A model generated the notes under the pieces. The model saw only the letters and a list, made by a program, of their open reading frames with translations. It did no database searches and had not been told where the DNA came from. A stretch of 16,003 nucleotides of DNA from positions 1-16,003 of the forward strand of contig JAGXIG010000086.1 of assembly GCA_024635815.1 (NCBI GenBank), written 5' to 3'. This DNA comes from Salegentibacter sp. GTDB lineage: Bacteria > Bacteroidota > Bacteroidia > Flavobacteriales > Flavobacteriaceae. Every line of letters starts with the position of its first letter. Positions within the stretch are counted from its first letter, which is position 1. Positions 8,131 to 15,543 of the stretch are shown here, piece by piece. The position numbers and the translations under genes are program-made.

Positions 8131-9162
8131 TTATTGATCAGATTCGTCCATGCGCTTCCTGGTCTTCAAGAAATACTTAGGGTTTACCCCATATTTTTCT
8201 TTGAATATTTTTGAAAAATAGCTTCTGTTGTTAAGACCAATCGCAGTTACAATTTCAGAAATATTCTTTTCAGAAGTCATTAGCATTTCTTTGGCGGCTT
8301 CCAGTTTTTTATGCTGCATATATTTATTTACGGTAAGATCGTAAACATATTTAAAGCCTTCCTGAAGTTTATTTACATTAGTCCCGGCTTCTTTTGCCAG
8401 CGCTTCAACAGTTAAATTGCTTCCTAAATCTCCCTGAATGCGTTTTACCACATAATCTACTTTTTCAATATCGGATTGTCTTAAGATCTGCGGAAGTTTA
8501 TCACCAGATTCGTCGTCCTGGTATTGGGATATCTGTATTACCAGCATTTGAAATGCCTTAGCCTCGAGAAACAGAGATCTCAAGAATCCAGAGAATTCTT
8601 TTGTATTGATCTCGTCCATAATATCGGCAGCTTTTATACTATAATTCCCTTGATAGAAGAACTGATTTTCAGCAACCGCATCCTGAAATAAGCCTTTTAA
8701 TGTGGGATCAAGATCTTTAAAGTCATAATTTCTGCGATGTGCAAAAACCGACCGAACTATTTCTAAACTGGAAACATGGGTGGCTTCATTAGCCTTAAAA
8801 TAAAGCACATGACCATTATAACCACTACTGGAAACAATAATATTTTGGTAAGCTTTTATCTCGTTTACTTTTTCAGAATCCTGAAAAGAATGCCCTGTAG
8901 TTCCGGCAGAACAAAAAATGAATTTAAGCGGGTGGATCGTATTTAGCGCAAAATGAATTTCTACATCTTCATAAAATTTGCAGTTATAGCTAATAAAACC
9001 CATTCCGGAATCAAAACTTATTCCTCTAATAAATCCTTCACCAACATCTTTTGGTAATTCAATAGTATATTCTCCACTTCCATTCTCGATAGGAGCATTA
9101 AGGTTTTCTGAAATATCCTGAATAATTTCATCAACCGGCAAGGTCTTTACATCTATCCTCAT
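8131..9162 (-). CDS. AraC-family transcriptional regulator
   Basis: A 343-residue cytoplasmic DNA-binding regulator. The C-terminal ~100 residues carry the two helix-turn-helix units of AraC/XylS proteins: the first around LTVEALAKEAGTNVNKLQEGF, the second around ISEIVTAIGLNNRSYFSKIFKEKYGVNPKYF, the latter matching the family signature. The N-terminal ~230 residues have no sensory domain I can name; the start is beta-rich (about 25-130), then helical (160-225), as in several Bacteroidota AraC proteins of the PchR-like type. It is transcribed away from the arsenosugar operon, with a 600-base spacer, and toward the transporter relic and lipoprotein gene. Its target is unknown. A candidate promoter is at 9204-9232. 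Confidence 0.9.
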   Translation of the reverse strand: MRIDVKTLPVDEIIQDISENLNAPIENGSGEYTIELPKDVGEGFIRGISFDSGMGFISYNCKFYEDVEIHFALNTIHPLKFIFCSAGTTGHSFQDSEKVNEIKAYQNIIVSSSGYNGHVLYFKANEATHVSSLEIVRSVFAHRRNYDFKDLDPTLKGLFQDAVAENQFFYQGNYSIKAADIMDEINTKEFSGFLRSLFLEAKAFQMLVIQISQYQDDESGDKLPQILRQSDIEKVDYVVKRIQGDLGSNLTVEALAKEAGTNVNKLQEGFKYVYDLTVNKYMQHKKLEAAKEMLMTSEKNISEIVTAIGLNNRSYFSKIFKEKYGVNPKYFLKTRKRMDESDQ

Positions 9163-9509
9163 ATATAAAATACTTAGGGAAACCCCCTGTAAATCAATTT
9201 TTTAAAACTTATTGTGATTCTCTTTCAATCAACAAAGCAGAATGCAACAATTTAAAATTCAGCGTAAAGTTAAAATTTGAATCACATATTTAATTAAAAG
9301 TCTTTAACATTTGTGTTTACAGCTAATTCTAATGCGAAAAACGTTAATTATAATAAGGGTTTAAAATACGTAAATCTATACAAAACAACCCTATTAACCG
9401 TAATTTTTATTTTAAAAACGGCAAGTAAAACAAATTAACAATCAGATATTTACATAATATTAATCGCGCCCTCTCCTACCCTGGTTAGGTACTTAAATAC
9501 CAATGAACT
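9163..9509. other. AT-rich spacer, left part
   Basis: Apart from the regulator's promoter candidate, I see no gene or RNA family here. GGTACTTAAATACC (9488-9501) is an imperfect 14-base palindrome just before the possible small membrane peptide and might be a protein-binding site. Confidence 0.4.
9204..9232 (-). promoter_or_regulatory. Candidate promoter of the AraC-family gene
   Basis: On the minus strand TTG (9230-9232) is followed after 18 bases by TAAGTTTT (9204-9211), close to the Bacteroidota consensus TTG-N19-TAnnTTTG with one mismatch in the last base. It would start transcription about 35 bases before the ATG at 9162. Consensus match only; AT-rich sequence gives false hits. Confidence 0.4.
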
Positions 9510-9611
9510 ATGGATATCATTTTTATTATTTTGGGTCTGGAAGCTTTGGCTATAATAATTATTTCTGCATTTTTTGTGAAAAAGATCATGAGAACATTAA
9601 GAAAAAGATAG
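9510..9611 (+). CDS. Possible 33-residue single-span membrane peptide
   Basis: An ATG-to-TAG frame encodes MDIIFIILGLEALAIIIISA followed by FFVKKIMRTLRKR. About 20 hydrophobic residues are followed by a strongly basic tail (KK, R, RKR), which fits a single transmembrane helix with the positive end in the cytoplasm. It lies alone in the 600-base spacer between the AraC regulator and the arsenosugar operon. There is no clear ribosome site, which is common in Bacteroidota. Short hydrophobic frames arise by chance in AT-rich DNA, so the gene is uncertain; the sharp hydrophobic/basic division is the main argument for it. Confidence 0.45.
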   Translation: MDIIFIILGLEALAIIIISAFFVKKIMRTLRKR

Positions 9612-9698
9612 GTCTTGATTGAAGTTTAATACCTGCTTTACTCTTTATTTTATTAAGATTCACAGCTTTATAACTCCCATATTAAACCCAACAATCAT

Positions 9699-9728
9699 TT
9701 GTTAAGTAAGTTTTAATGGATATTTTAG
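9699..9728 (+). promoter_or_regulatory. Candidate promoter of the arsenosugar operon
   Basis: TTG (9699-9701), 19 bases, then TATTTTAG (9721-9728) matches the Bacteroidota housekeeping pattern TTG-N19-TAnnTTTG with one mismatch. Transcription would begin near 9735, leaving a leader of about 27 bases before the ATG at 9762. Confidence 0.45.
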
Positions 9729-9756
9729 ACAAAAATTGTAATAATAAAATTTTGTC
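9728..9756. promoter_or_regulatory. Inverted repeat at the arsenosugar operon start, possible operator
   Basis: GACAAAA (9728-9734) and TTTTGTC (9750-9756) are a perfect 7-base inverted repeat with a 15-base spacer, extendable by AATT on each side if one base is bulged. It overlaps the predicted transcription start and ends five bases before the first ATG, a position suited to a repressor. No ArsR gene is present in the window, so the binding protein, if any, is unknown. Confidence 0.35.
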
Positions 9757-9761
9757 ACACT

Positions 9762-10097
9762 ATGCCCAAGACTTACTATAATCCAGATGACCTTCGAAAA
9801 TTTGGTGAAATAACCGAATGGAGTGAAGAATTAGGAAATAAATTTTTTGACTACTACGGAAAAGTTTTTGAGGAAGGCGCCCTTTCTGCCAGGGAAAAAT
9901 CACTTATAGCCCTTGCAGTTTCTCATGTGGTTAAATGCCCTTACTGTATTGATGCTTATACCAAAGACGGTTTGCAAAGAGGAATTACCAAAGAAGAAAT
10001 GATGGAAGCCGTGCACGCCGGTGCTGCTATTGAAAGTGGAGCTACTCTTGTTCACGGTGTACAGATGATGAATAAATATGATAAATTAAGTATGTAA
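9762..10097 (+). CDS. CMD/AhpD-like protein of arsenosugar clusters (peroxidase-like)
   Basis: A 111-residue all-helical protein of the carboxymuconolactone decarboxylase/AhpD fold, matching the group annotated as arsenosugar biosynthesis-associated peroxidase-like protein. The core SAREKSLIALAVSHVVKCPYCIDAYTKDG contains Glu45, His55 and the redox pair Cys59-Cys62 (CPYC). True AhpD has a histidine four residues after the second cysteine; here that place is Tyr66, so alkyl-hydroperoxide reductase activity should not be assumed. A thiol-redox role in handling arsenic or a reactive intermediate is possible. It is the first gene of the operon, 62 bases before arsS with no terminator between. Family assignment is strong and its biochemical role is unknown. 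Confidence 0.88.
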   Translation: MPKTYYNPDDLRKFGEITEWSEELGNKFFDYYGKVFEEGALSAREKSLIALAVSHVVKCPYCIDAYTKDGLQRGITKEEMMEAVHAGAAIESGATLVHGVQMMNKYDKLSM

Positions 10098-10159
10098 GAT
10101 TTTATCTAACTTCTTAATACTACTATCATTTCCCTGAAACCGCACAAAAAAATTTCTGA

Positions 10160-11218
<1,059 letters not shown>

Positions 11219-11239
11219 ATTTTCAGAAAAAATCCGACT

Positions 11240-11854
11240 TTGAAACCTAAAAAATCTGACGCTTTATTAATTATTTTTACTAAAAATCCCGAATTAGGGA
11301 AAGTAAAAACCCGCTTGGCAAAATCTATTGGAAATAAGGCTGCGCTTGATATTTATAAATTTCTTCTTTCGCATACGGTTTCGGTCACTAAAAGCCTTGA
11401 GGTAGATAAAATAGTGTATTATTCTGAAGAAATCCCGGACGAGGATCTTTGGCCTTCAGAATCATTTAATAAAAAAGTTCAAAGTGGTAGGGATTTAGGC
11501 GAAAAGATGAAAAATGCATTTCAGGAAACTTTCAATAGCGGCTATAGGCGTGTGATTATTGTTGGTAGTGATCTGCTGGATCTATCACGAGACGATCTGG
11601 AACAGGCCTTTTTAGAGTTAAAAAAGAATGATGTAGTAATAGGCCCGGCAGAAGATGGTGGTTATTATTTATTAGGAATGAAATCCTTAAATTCGGAAGT
11701 GTTTAAAAATAAAGCCTGGAGCACGTCTTCTGTTCTATCGGACACCCTTAAAGATTTGGAAGGAAAAAAAATAAAAATCCTGGAAACCCGAAACGATATA
11801 GATGAAATTCAGGACCTTGAAAAAGACAGCATTTTAAAAAATATCATTGAATAA
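11240..11854 (+). CDS. TIGR04282-type arsenosugar transferase (CofC/DUF2064-like nucleotidyltransferase fold), TTG start
   Basis: A 204-residue GT-A/nucleotidyltransferase-fold protein of the family named rSAM-associated transferase 1 (TIGR04282, DUF2064). Visible motifs are the N-terminal nucleotide loop FTKNPELGKVKTRLA (13-27), GSD (109-111) in place of the metal-binding GTD, GPAEDGGYYLLGM (135-147), AWST (159-162) and DID (186-188). The relation to CofC guanylyltransferase means it could make a nucleotide-activated arsenoribose instead of acting as a simple glycosyltransferase; this is undecided. The start is TTG: no ATG lies in frame between the upstream stop (11216-11218, same frame) and the conserved nucleotide loop. 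It follows arsS by 21 bases and precedes the phosphorylase gene by 3. Confidence 0.87.
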   Translation: MKPKKSDALLIIFTKNPELGKVKTRLAKSIGNKAALDIYKFLLSHTVSVTKSLEVDKIVYYSEEIPDEDLWPSESFNKKVQSGRDLGEKMKNAFQETFNSGYRRVIIVGSDLLDLSRDDLEQAFLELKKNDVVIGPAEDGGYYLLGMKSLNSEVFKNKAWSTSSVLSDTLKDLEGKKIKILETRNDIDEIQDLEKDSILKNIIE

Positions 11855-11857
11855 ATT

Positions 11858-12670
11858 ATGATAAAAGAGTTAAACGAAACTACAGATTACCTTATTTCCA
11901 AAGGTTTCGACAAACCTGAAATTGGCATTATTTTAGGCACCGGCCTGGGCAATTTTGTAAACGAAATAGCGGTTGAAGCTGAAGTTAGCTACAACCATAT
12001 TCCATACTTTCCCACAGCAACGGTAGAGTTTCATAAGGGAAAACTCATTTTTGGAACTTTGGAAGATAAAAAAGTGATAGTGATGCAGGGACGTTTTCAT
12101 TACTATGAAGGTTACAGCCTTAGCGAAGTGACTTATCCGGTAAGGATCATGGAAAAACTGGGTGTAAAAAGATTACTGGTAAGTAATGCCTCTGGATCCA
12201 TCAATCTCGAATACAAAAAAGGAGAATTAATGCTTATCGACGATCACATTAATCTATTGGGAGATTCTCCGCTTGCATTTCATGGCGTTGAGAAATTAGG
12301 CGAGCGCTTCGTTGATATGAGCCAACCTTACGACCTTAAAATGAATGAAATCCTGCAGGATTCAGCAAAAAAGAACAATATTATTTTGCATAAAGGGGTC
12401 TACGCTTCGGTATTGGGGCCTCAACTGGAAACCCGCGCCGAATATAGAATGCTTGGAATTCTTGGCGCAGATGCGGTGGGAATGAGTACAGTTCCGGAAG
12501 TAATCGTGGCCAACCATTTAGGGCTTCCGGTTTCTGCAATATCAGTGATTACAGATGAGGGCGACCCCGATAACCTAAAACCGGTTAATATTGAAGAAAT
12601 TATCGCGATGGCTGCAAAAGCAGAACCTAATATGATTAAACTTTTTAAAGAAGTTGTAAAGTCTATTTAA
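11858..12670 (+). CDS. punA: Purine nucleoside phosphorylase (trimeric PNP/MTAP family)
   Basis: A 270-residue phosphorylase that splits a purine nucleoside with phosphate into base and ribose-1-phosphate. Phosphate-site residues are present: Thr28 in GTGLG, His59, Arg79-Phe-His81 in MQGRFHYYEGY, Ala111 and Ser210 in GMSTVPEV. The base site has Glu191 and Met209. Two positions resemble methylthioadenosine phosphorylase more than human PNP: Asp233 where PNP has the purine-reading Asn243 (TD for TN), and Ile245 where PNP has His257, which contacts the 5'-OH (anchored by IEEI against HEEV). This fits an adenine nucleoside without a free 5'-OH, such as the ArsS product, but Bacteroidota PNPs in general may share these residues. 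It lies 3 bases after the transferase gene and 6 before the oxidoreductase gene. Confidence 0.92.
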   Translation: MIKELNETTDYLISKGFDKPEIGIILGTGLGNFVNEIAVEAEVSYNHIPYFPTATVEFHKGKLIFGTLEDKKVIVMQGRFHYYEGYSLSEVTYPVRIMEKLGVKRLLVSNASGSINLEYKKGELMLIDDHINLLGDSPLAFHGVEKLGERFVDMSQPYDLKMNEILQDSAKKNNIILHKGVYASVLGPQLETRAEYRMLGILGADAVGMSTVPEVIVANHLGLPVSAISVITDEGDPDNLKPVNIEEIIAMAAKAEPNMIKLFKEVVKSI

Positions 12671-12676
12671 GCAAAT

Positions 12677-13963
12677 ATGGAACACATCGTCATTATTGGT
12701 AACGGGATTGCAGGAATTACCTGTGCGCGGCATATCAGGAAAAATTCTGATGCAAAAATTACCGTGATTTCTGCGGAAAGCGATTTTTTCTTTTCCCGTA
12801 CCGCTTTGATGTATGTGTATATGGGCCATATGCAGTGGAACCATCTAAAACCTTATGAAGACTGGTTTTGGGAGAAAAACCGGATTGAACTTAAAAAAGC
12901 ATGGGTTAATAAAATAGATTTTGAAGCAAAAACCCTTTATTTTTCATCTGAAAAAACCCTGAATTACTATAAGCTGGTTCTTGCAACAGGTTCGGTTTAT
13001 AATAAATTTGGTTGGGAAGGGCAGGATTTAAAAGGTGTACAGGGATTGGTTTCCAAGCAGGATTTAGAACTCCTGGAAGAAAACACCCAAAACTGCAAAA
13101 AAACAGTAATTATCGGCGGCGGTCTCATTGGCGTGGAACTCGCCGAAATGCTCAAAACCCGAAATATTGAGGTGACTTTTCTAATTCGGGAAGAAGCCTT
13201 TTGGCATAATATGTTGCCAATTCAGGATGCCAAAATGATCTCTGAACATATCAAATCCCAAGGAGTTGACCTTCGGCACGAAACCGAACTCGATAAAATT
13301 ATTAGTGATGAAAACGGAAAGGTAAAATCGATTATCACAAATTCCGGAGAAGAAATTGAATGTCAGGTGGTCGGGCTATGTACCGGCGTTAGACCTAATA
13401 TAGATATTCTGAAAAATTCTGTATTAGAAACCGATAAAGGAATCTTGGTAGACGAATATCTAAAAACCAATCTTAAAGATATATATGCAATTGGCGATTG
13501 TGCACAGCTGAAACAACCTCAATCGCATCGAAAACCAATTGAAGCAGTTTGGTATGCCGGCCGAATGATGGGTGAAACCCTGGCACAAACCTTAACCGGA
13601 AATGCAATGAAATATAAACCTGGAAACTGGTTTAATTCGGCTAAATTCTTTGATATTGAATACCAGACCTACGGAAATGTTTCAGCAAAACCCGGGGAAA
13701 ATGAAATGCATTTTCACTGGCAGCACAAAGACAATACAAAAGCCATTACCATCGCTTTTGACCCGAATTCAAATAAATTCCTTGGGATAAACACCTTCGG
13801 AATAAGGATGCGCCACCCTGTTTTAGATCGATGGCTTAATGAAGAAAGAAAAATAGATCACGTGCTTGCTAACCTGAAACAAGCCAATTTTGACCCCGAG
13901 TTTTACACCAGGCACGAAAAAGAGATTTTTAAAAGTTTTAAAGAGAATTTACAGAAAGCATGA
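12677..13963 (+). CDS. FAD-dependent NAD(P)H oxidoreductase
   Basis: A 428-residue cytoplasmic flavoprotein with the two-dinucleotide-domain plan of ferredoxin/rubredoxin reductases and NirB-type proteins. FAD binding: GNGIAG (8-13), LVLATGS (100-106) and YAIGDC (270-275). NAD(P) binding: GGGLIG (147-152) followed by VELAE. No redox-active CxxxxC pair occurs at the disulfide-reductase position (SRTALMYV, 40-47), so it should move electrons to a partner protein. The last ~110 residues form an extra C-terminal domain. It overlaps the membrane polyferredoxin gene by 4 bases (ATGA), a sign of coupled translation and probably of a physical pair. Its role in the arsenosugar operon is inferred. Confidence 0.9.
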   Translation: MEHIVIIGNGIAGITCARHIRKNSDAKITVISAESDFFFSRTALMYVYMGHMQWNHLKPYEDWFWEKNRIELKKAWVNKIDFEAKTLYFSSEKTLNYYKLVLATGSVYNKFGWEGQDLKGVQGLVSKQDLELLEENTQNCKKTVIIGGGLIGVELAEMLKTRNIEVTFLIREEAFWHNMLPIQDAKMISEHIKSQGVDLRHETELDKIISDENGKVKSIITNSGEEIECQVVGLCTGVRPNIDILKNSVLETDKGILVDEYLKTNLKDIYAIGDCAQLKQPQSHRKPIEAVWYAGRMMGETLAQTLTGNAMKYKPGNWFNSAKFFDIEYQTYGNVSAKPGENEMHFHWQHKDNTKAITIAFDPNSNKFLGINTFGIRMRHPVLDRWLNEERKIDHVLANLKQANFDPEFYTRHEKEIFKSFKENLQKA

Positions 13964-15543
13964 ACAAACTAGAACACAATATGTCCCTCACCGCCGAGGC
14001 ACCGGCAAAACTTTCTACAACACAAAGGCTTGCCAGCGGGATTGGTTTGGTTGGGCTGTTTATACTTGTGCTTGCGGTGGCAAATGTAAATTTTCCTAAC
14101 AAGACTTTATTTTTAAGTCTGTCTTTAGGGCTCATCACGGTGGGAACAGTAATCTTTGCAAACGATTTATATTTAGGGAAACATGCAGGTATAAAAAACG
14201 ATGGCGTTTGGTTTAAATCGATTTCTGGCCGCGGATTTTGGGCCTGGATACTGGGAATTAGCCTCACGCTTTTTTATATAGTTTTATACTGGTACCCGCA
14301 ATATTTAGGCTTAAATGCCGATGGCGCCAACACCGGCATCATCGCTTTATTCGATCCTTTAAGTCAGCTTATTAGCGGAAATCCCGCCAGCCAGTGGTTT
14401 GTTTATGGCACACTCTACACGGTTGCCATCCTTATTTTCGGTTATAAATTCATTCTGAAATATCGTAATAATCGATACGAAGTAATTCGTACGTTTTCGG
14501 TGATGTTCTTTCAGTTAGGTTTTGCTTTTTTAATTCCGGAAATTTTAATTCGGCTTAACCAACCTTATTATAATCCAGCCAACATCTGGCCGCTTAACTA
14601 CGATCTTTTTACCGATTATAAGATTAACGAATTCCTTTCCGCAGGGAATATTGGTGTTATTATGCTCGCTTTTGGATTGATTTCCATTTTCGTAATCACC
14701 CCAATTTTAACTTACAAATACGGAAAACGCTGGTACTGCAGCTGGGTTTGCGGTTGCGGCGGACTCGCAGAAACCGCCGGAGATCCTTACCGCCACTTAT
14801 CTAATAAATCACAATATGCCTGGAAAATTGAGCGCTGGGTAATTCACAGCGTTCTGGTTTTTGTAACGGTGATGACCATCGCGGTTTTATATTCATTTTT
14901 AGGCGACAATTCAGGGGAATTCTGGCTTACCAAAGATGTTTTTCTCTGGGGTTCTGCCGGTTTTCTCACTTTGCTTTTTGCTATAATTATGATCTTTAAA
15001 CGTAAAGAATTGGCAAAAGATGCGAAATACGGAGCCATTGGTTATCTGGTGGTAATTTTGGCTATCATCAGTATTAATTATTTAAGCGGAAACGGAAATA
15101 TTTTCTTCTTTGCCGGTTACCAACTTAGGGAATGGTATGGCTTTTTGATTGGTGCTGTATTTTCGGGGGTAATTGGAGTTGGTTTTTATCCTATTTTCGG
15201 TAGCAGGGTTTGGTGCCGTTACGGTTGCCCGATGGCTGCGATCTTAGGAATGCAGCAACGTCTTTTCTCCAGATTTAGAATTACTACAAACGGCGGACAA
15301 TGTATTTCCTGCGGAAATTGTTCCACCTACTGCGAAATGGGAATTGATGTGCGTGCATATGCTCAAAAAGGCGAAAATATTGTTCGCTCCAGCTGTGTAG
15401 GTTGCGGAATTTGCTCTGCGGTTTGCCCACGTGGTGTTCTTAAGCTTGAAAATGATGATTTAGACGGAAGAATAAATTCTGAAGAAGTTTTACTAGGAAA
15501 TGATGTTGACTTAATGGATTTGGTAAACCAGAAATCGAAGTAA
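13960..15543 (+). CDS. Multi-span membrane polyferredoxin (NapH/CcoG/NosR-like)
   Basis: A 527-residue inner-membrane iron-sulfur protein. About ten hydrophobic segments are visible, for instance 27-43, 49-66, 92-111, 147-165, 180-197, 230-250, 293-313, 328-346, 358-376 and 393-414. Between them lie cysteine motifs like those of NapH/NosR quinol-linked electron carriers: Cys260-x3-Cys264-x-Cys266 (CSWVCGCGG) and Cys419-x3-Cys423-Pro (CRYGCPMA). The C-terminus carries two full [4Fe-4S] ferredoxin motifs: Cys448, 451, 454, 458 and Cys479, 482, 485, 489, the last followed by Pro. This layout moves electrons between the quinone pool or a flavoprotein and a low-potential acceptor. It starts inside the stop of the FAD oxidoreductase gene. 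A second in-frame ATG at 13981 is possible. The GT2 gene follows directly. Confidence 0.9.
   Translation: MNKLEHNMSLTAEAPAKLSTTQRLASGIGLVGLFILVLAVANVNFPNKTLFLSLSLGLITVGTVIFANDLYLGKHAGIKNDGVWFKSISGRGFWAWILGISLTLFYIVLYWYPQYLGLNADGANTGIIALFDPLSQLISGNPASQWFVYGTLYTVAILIFGYKFILKYRNNRYEVIRTFSVMFFQLGFAFLIPEILIRLNQPYYNPANIWPLNYDLFTDYKINEFLSAGNIGVIMLAFGLISIFVITPILTYKYGKRWYCSWVCGCGGLAETAGDPYRHLSNKSQYAWKIERWVIHSVLVFVTVMTIAVLYSFLGDNSGEFWLTKDVFLWGSAGFLTLLFAIIMIFKRKELAKDAKYGAIGYLVVILAIISINYLSGNGNIFFFAGYQLREWYGFLIGAVFSGVIGVGFYPIFGSRVWCRYGCPMAAILGMQQRLFSRFRITTNGGQCISCGNCSTYCEMGIDVRAYAQKGENIVRSSCVGCGICSAVCPRGVLKLENDDLDGRINSEEVLLGNDVDLMDLVNQKSK

Noticed and set aside
9762..10097. Calling the CMD-fold protein a true alkyl hydroperoxidase AhpD
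   Set aside because: The histidine after the CxxC pair is missing (Tyr66), and the gene context is arsenosugar synthesis, so the peroxidase label is only by fold.
13890..14099. A plus-strand frame of 69 codons across the oxidoreductase/polyferredoxin junction
   Set aside because: It overlaps two well-supported genes in another frame and has no motif; the ATGA junction of the real genes explains the region.
13938..14267. A minus-strand frame of 109 codons opposite the polyferredoxin start
   Set aside because: Antisense to a gene with clear transmembrane and cysteine motifs; no start signals or family resemblance.
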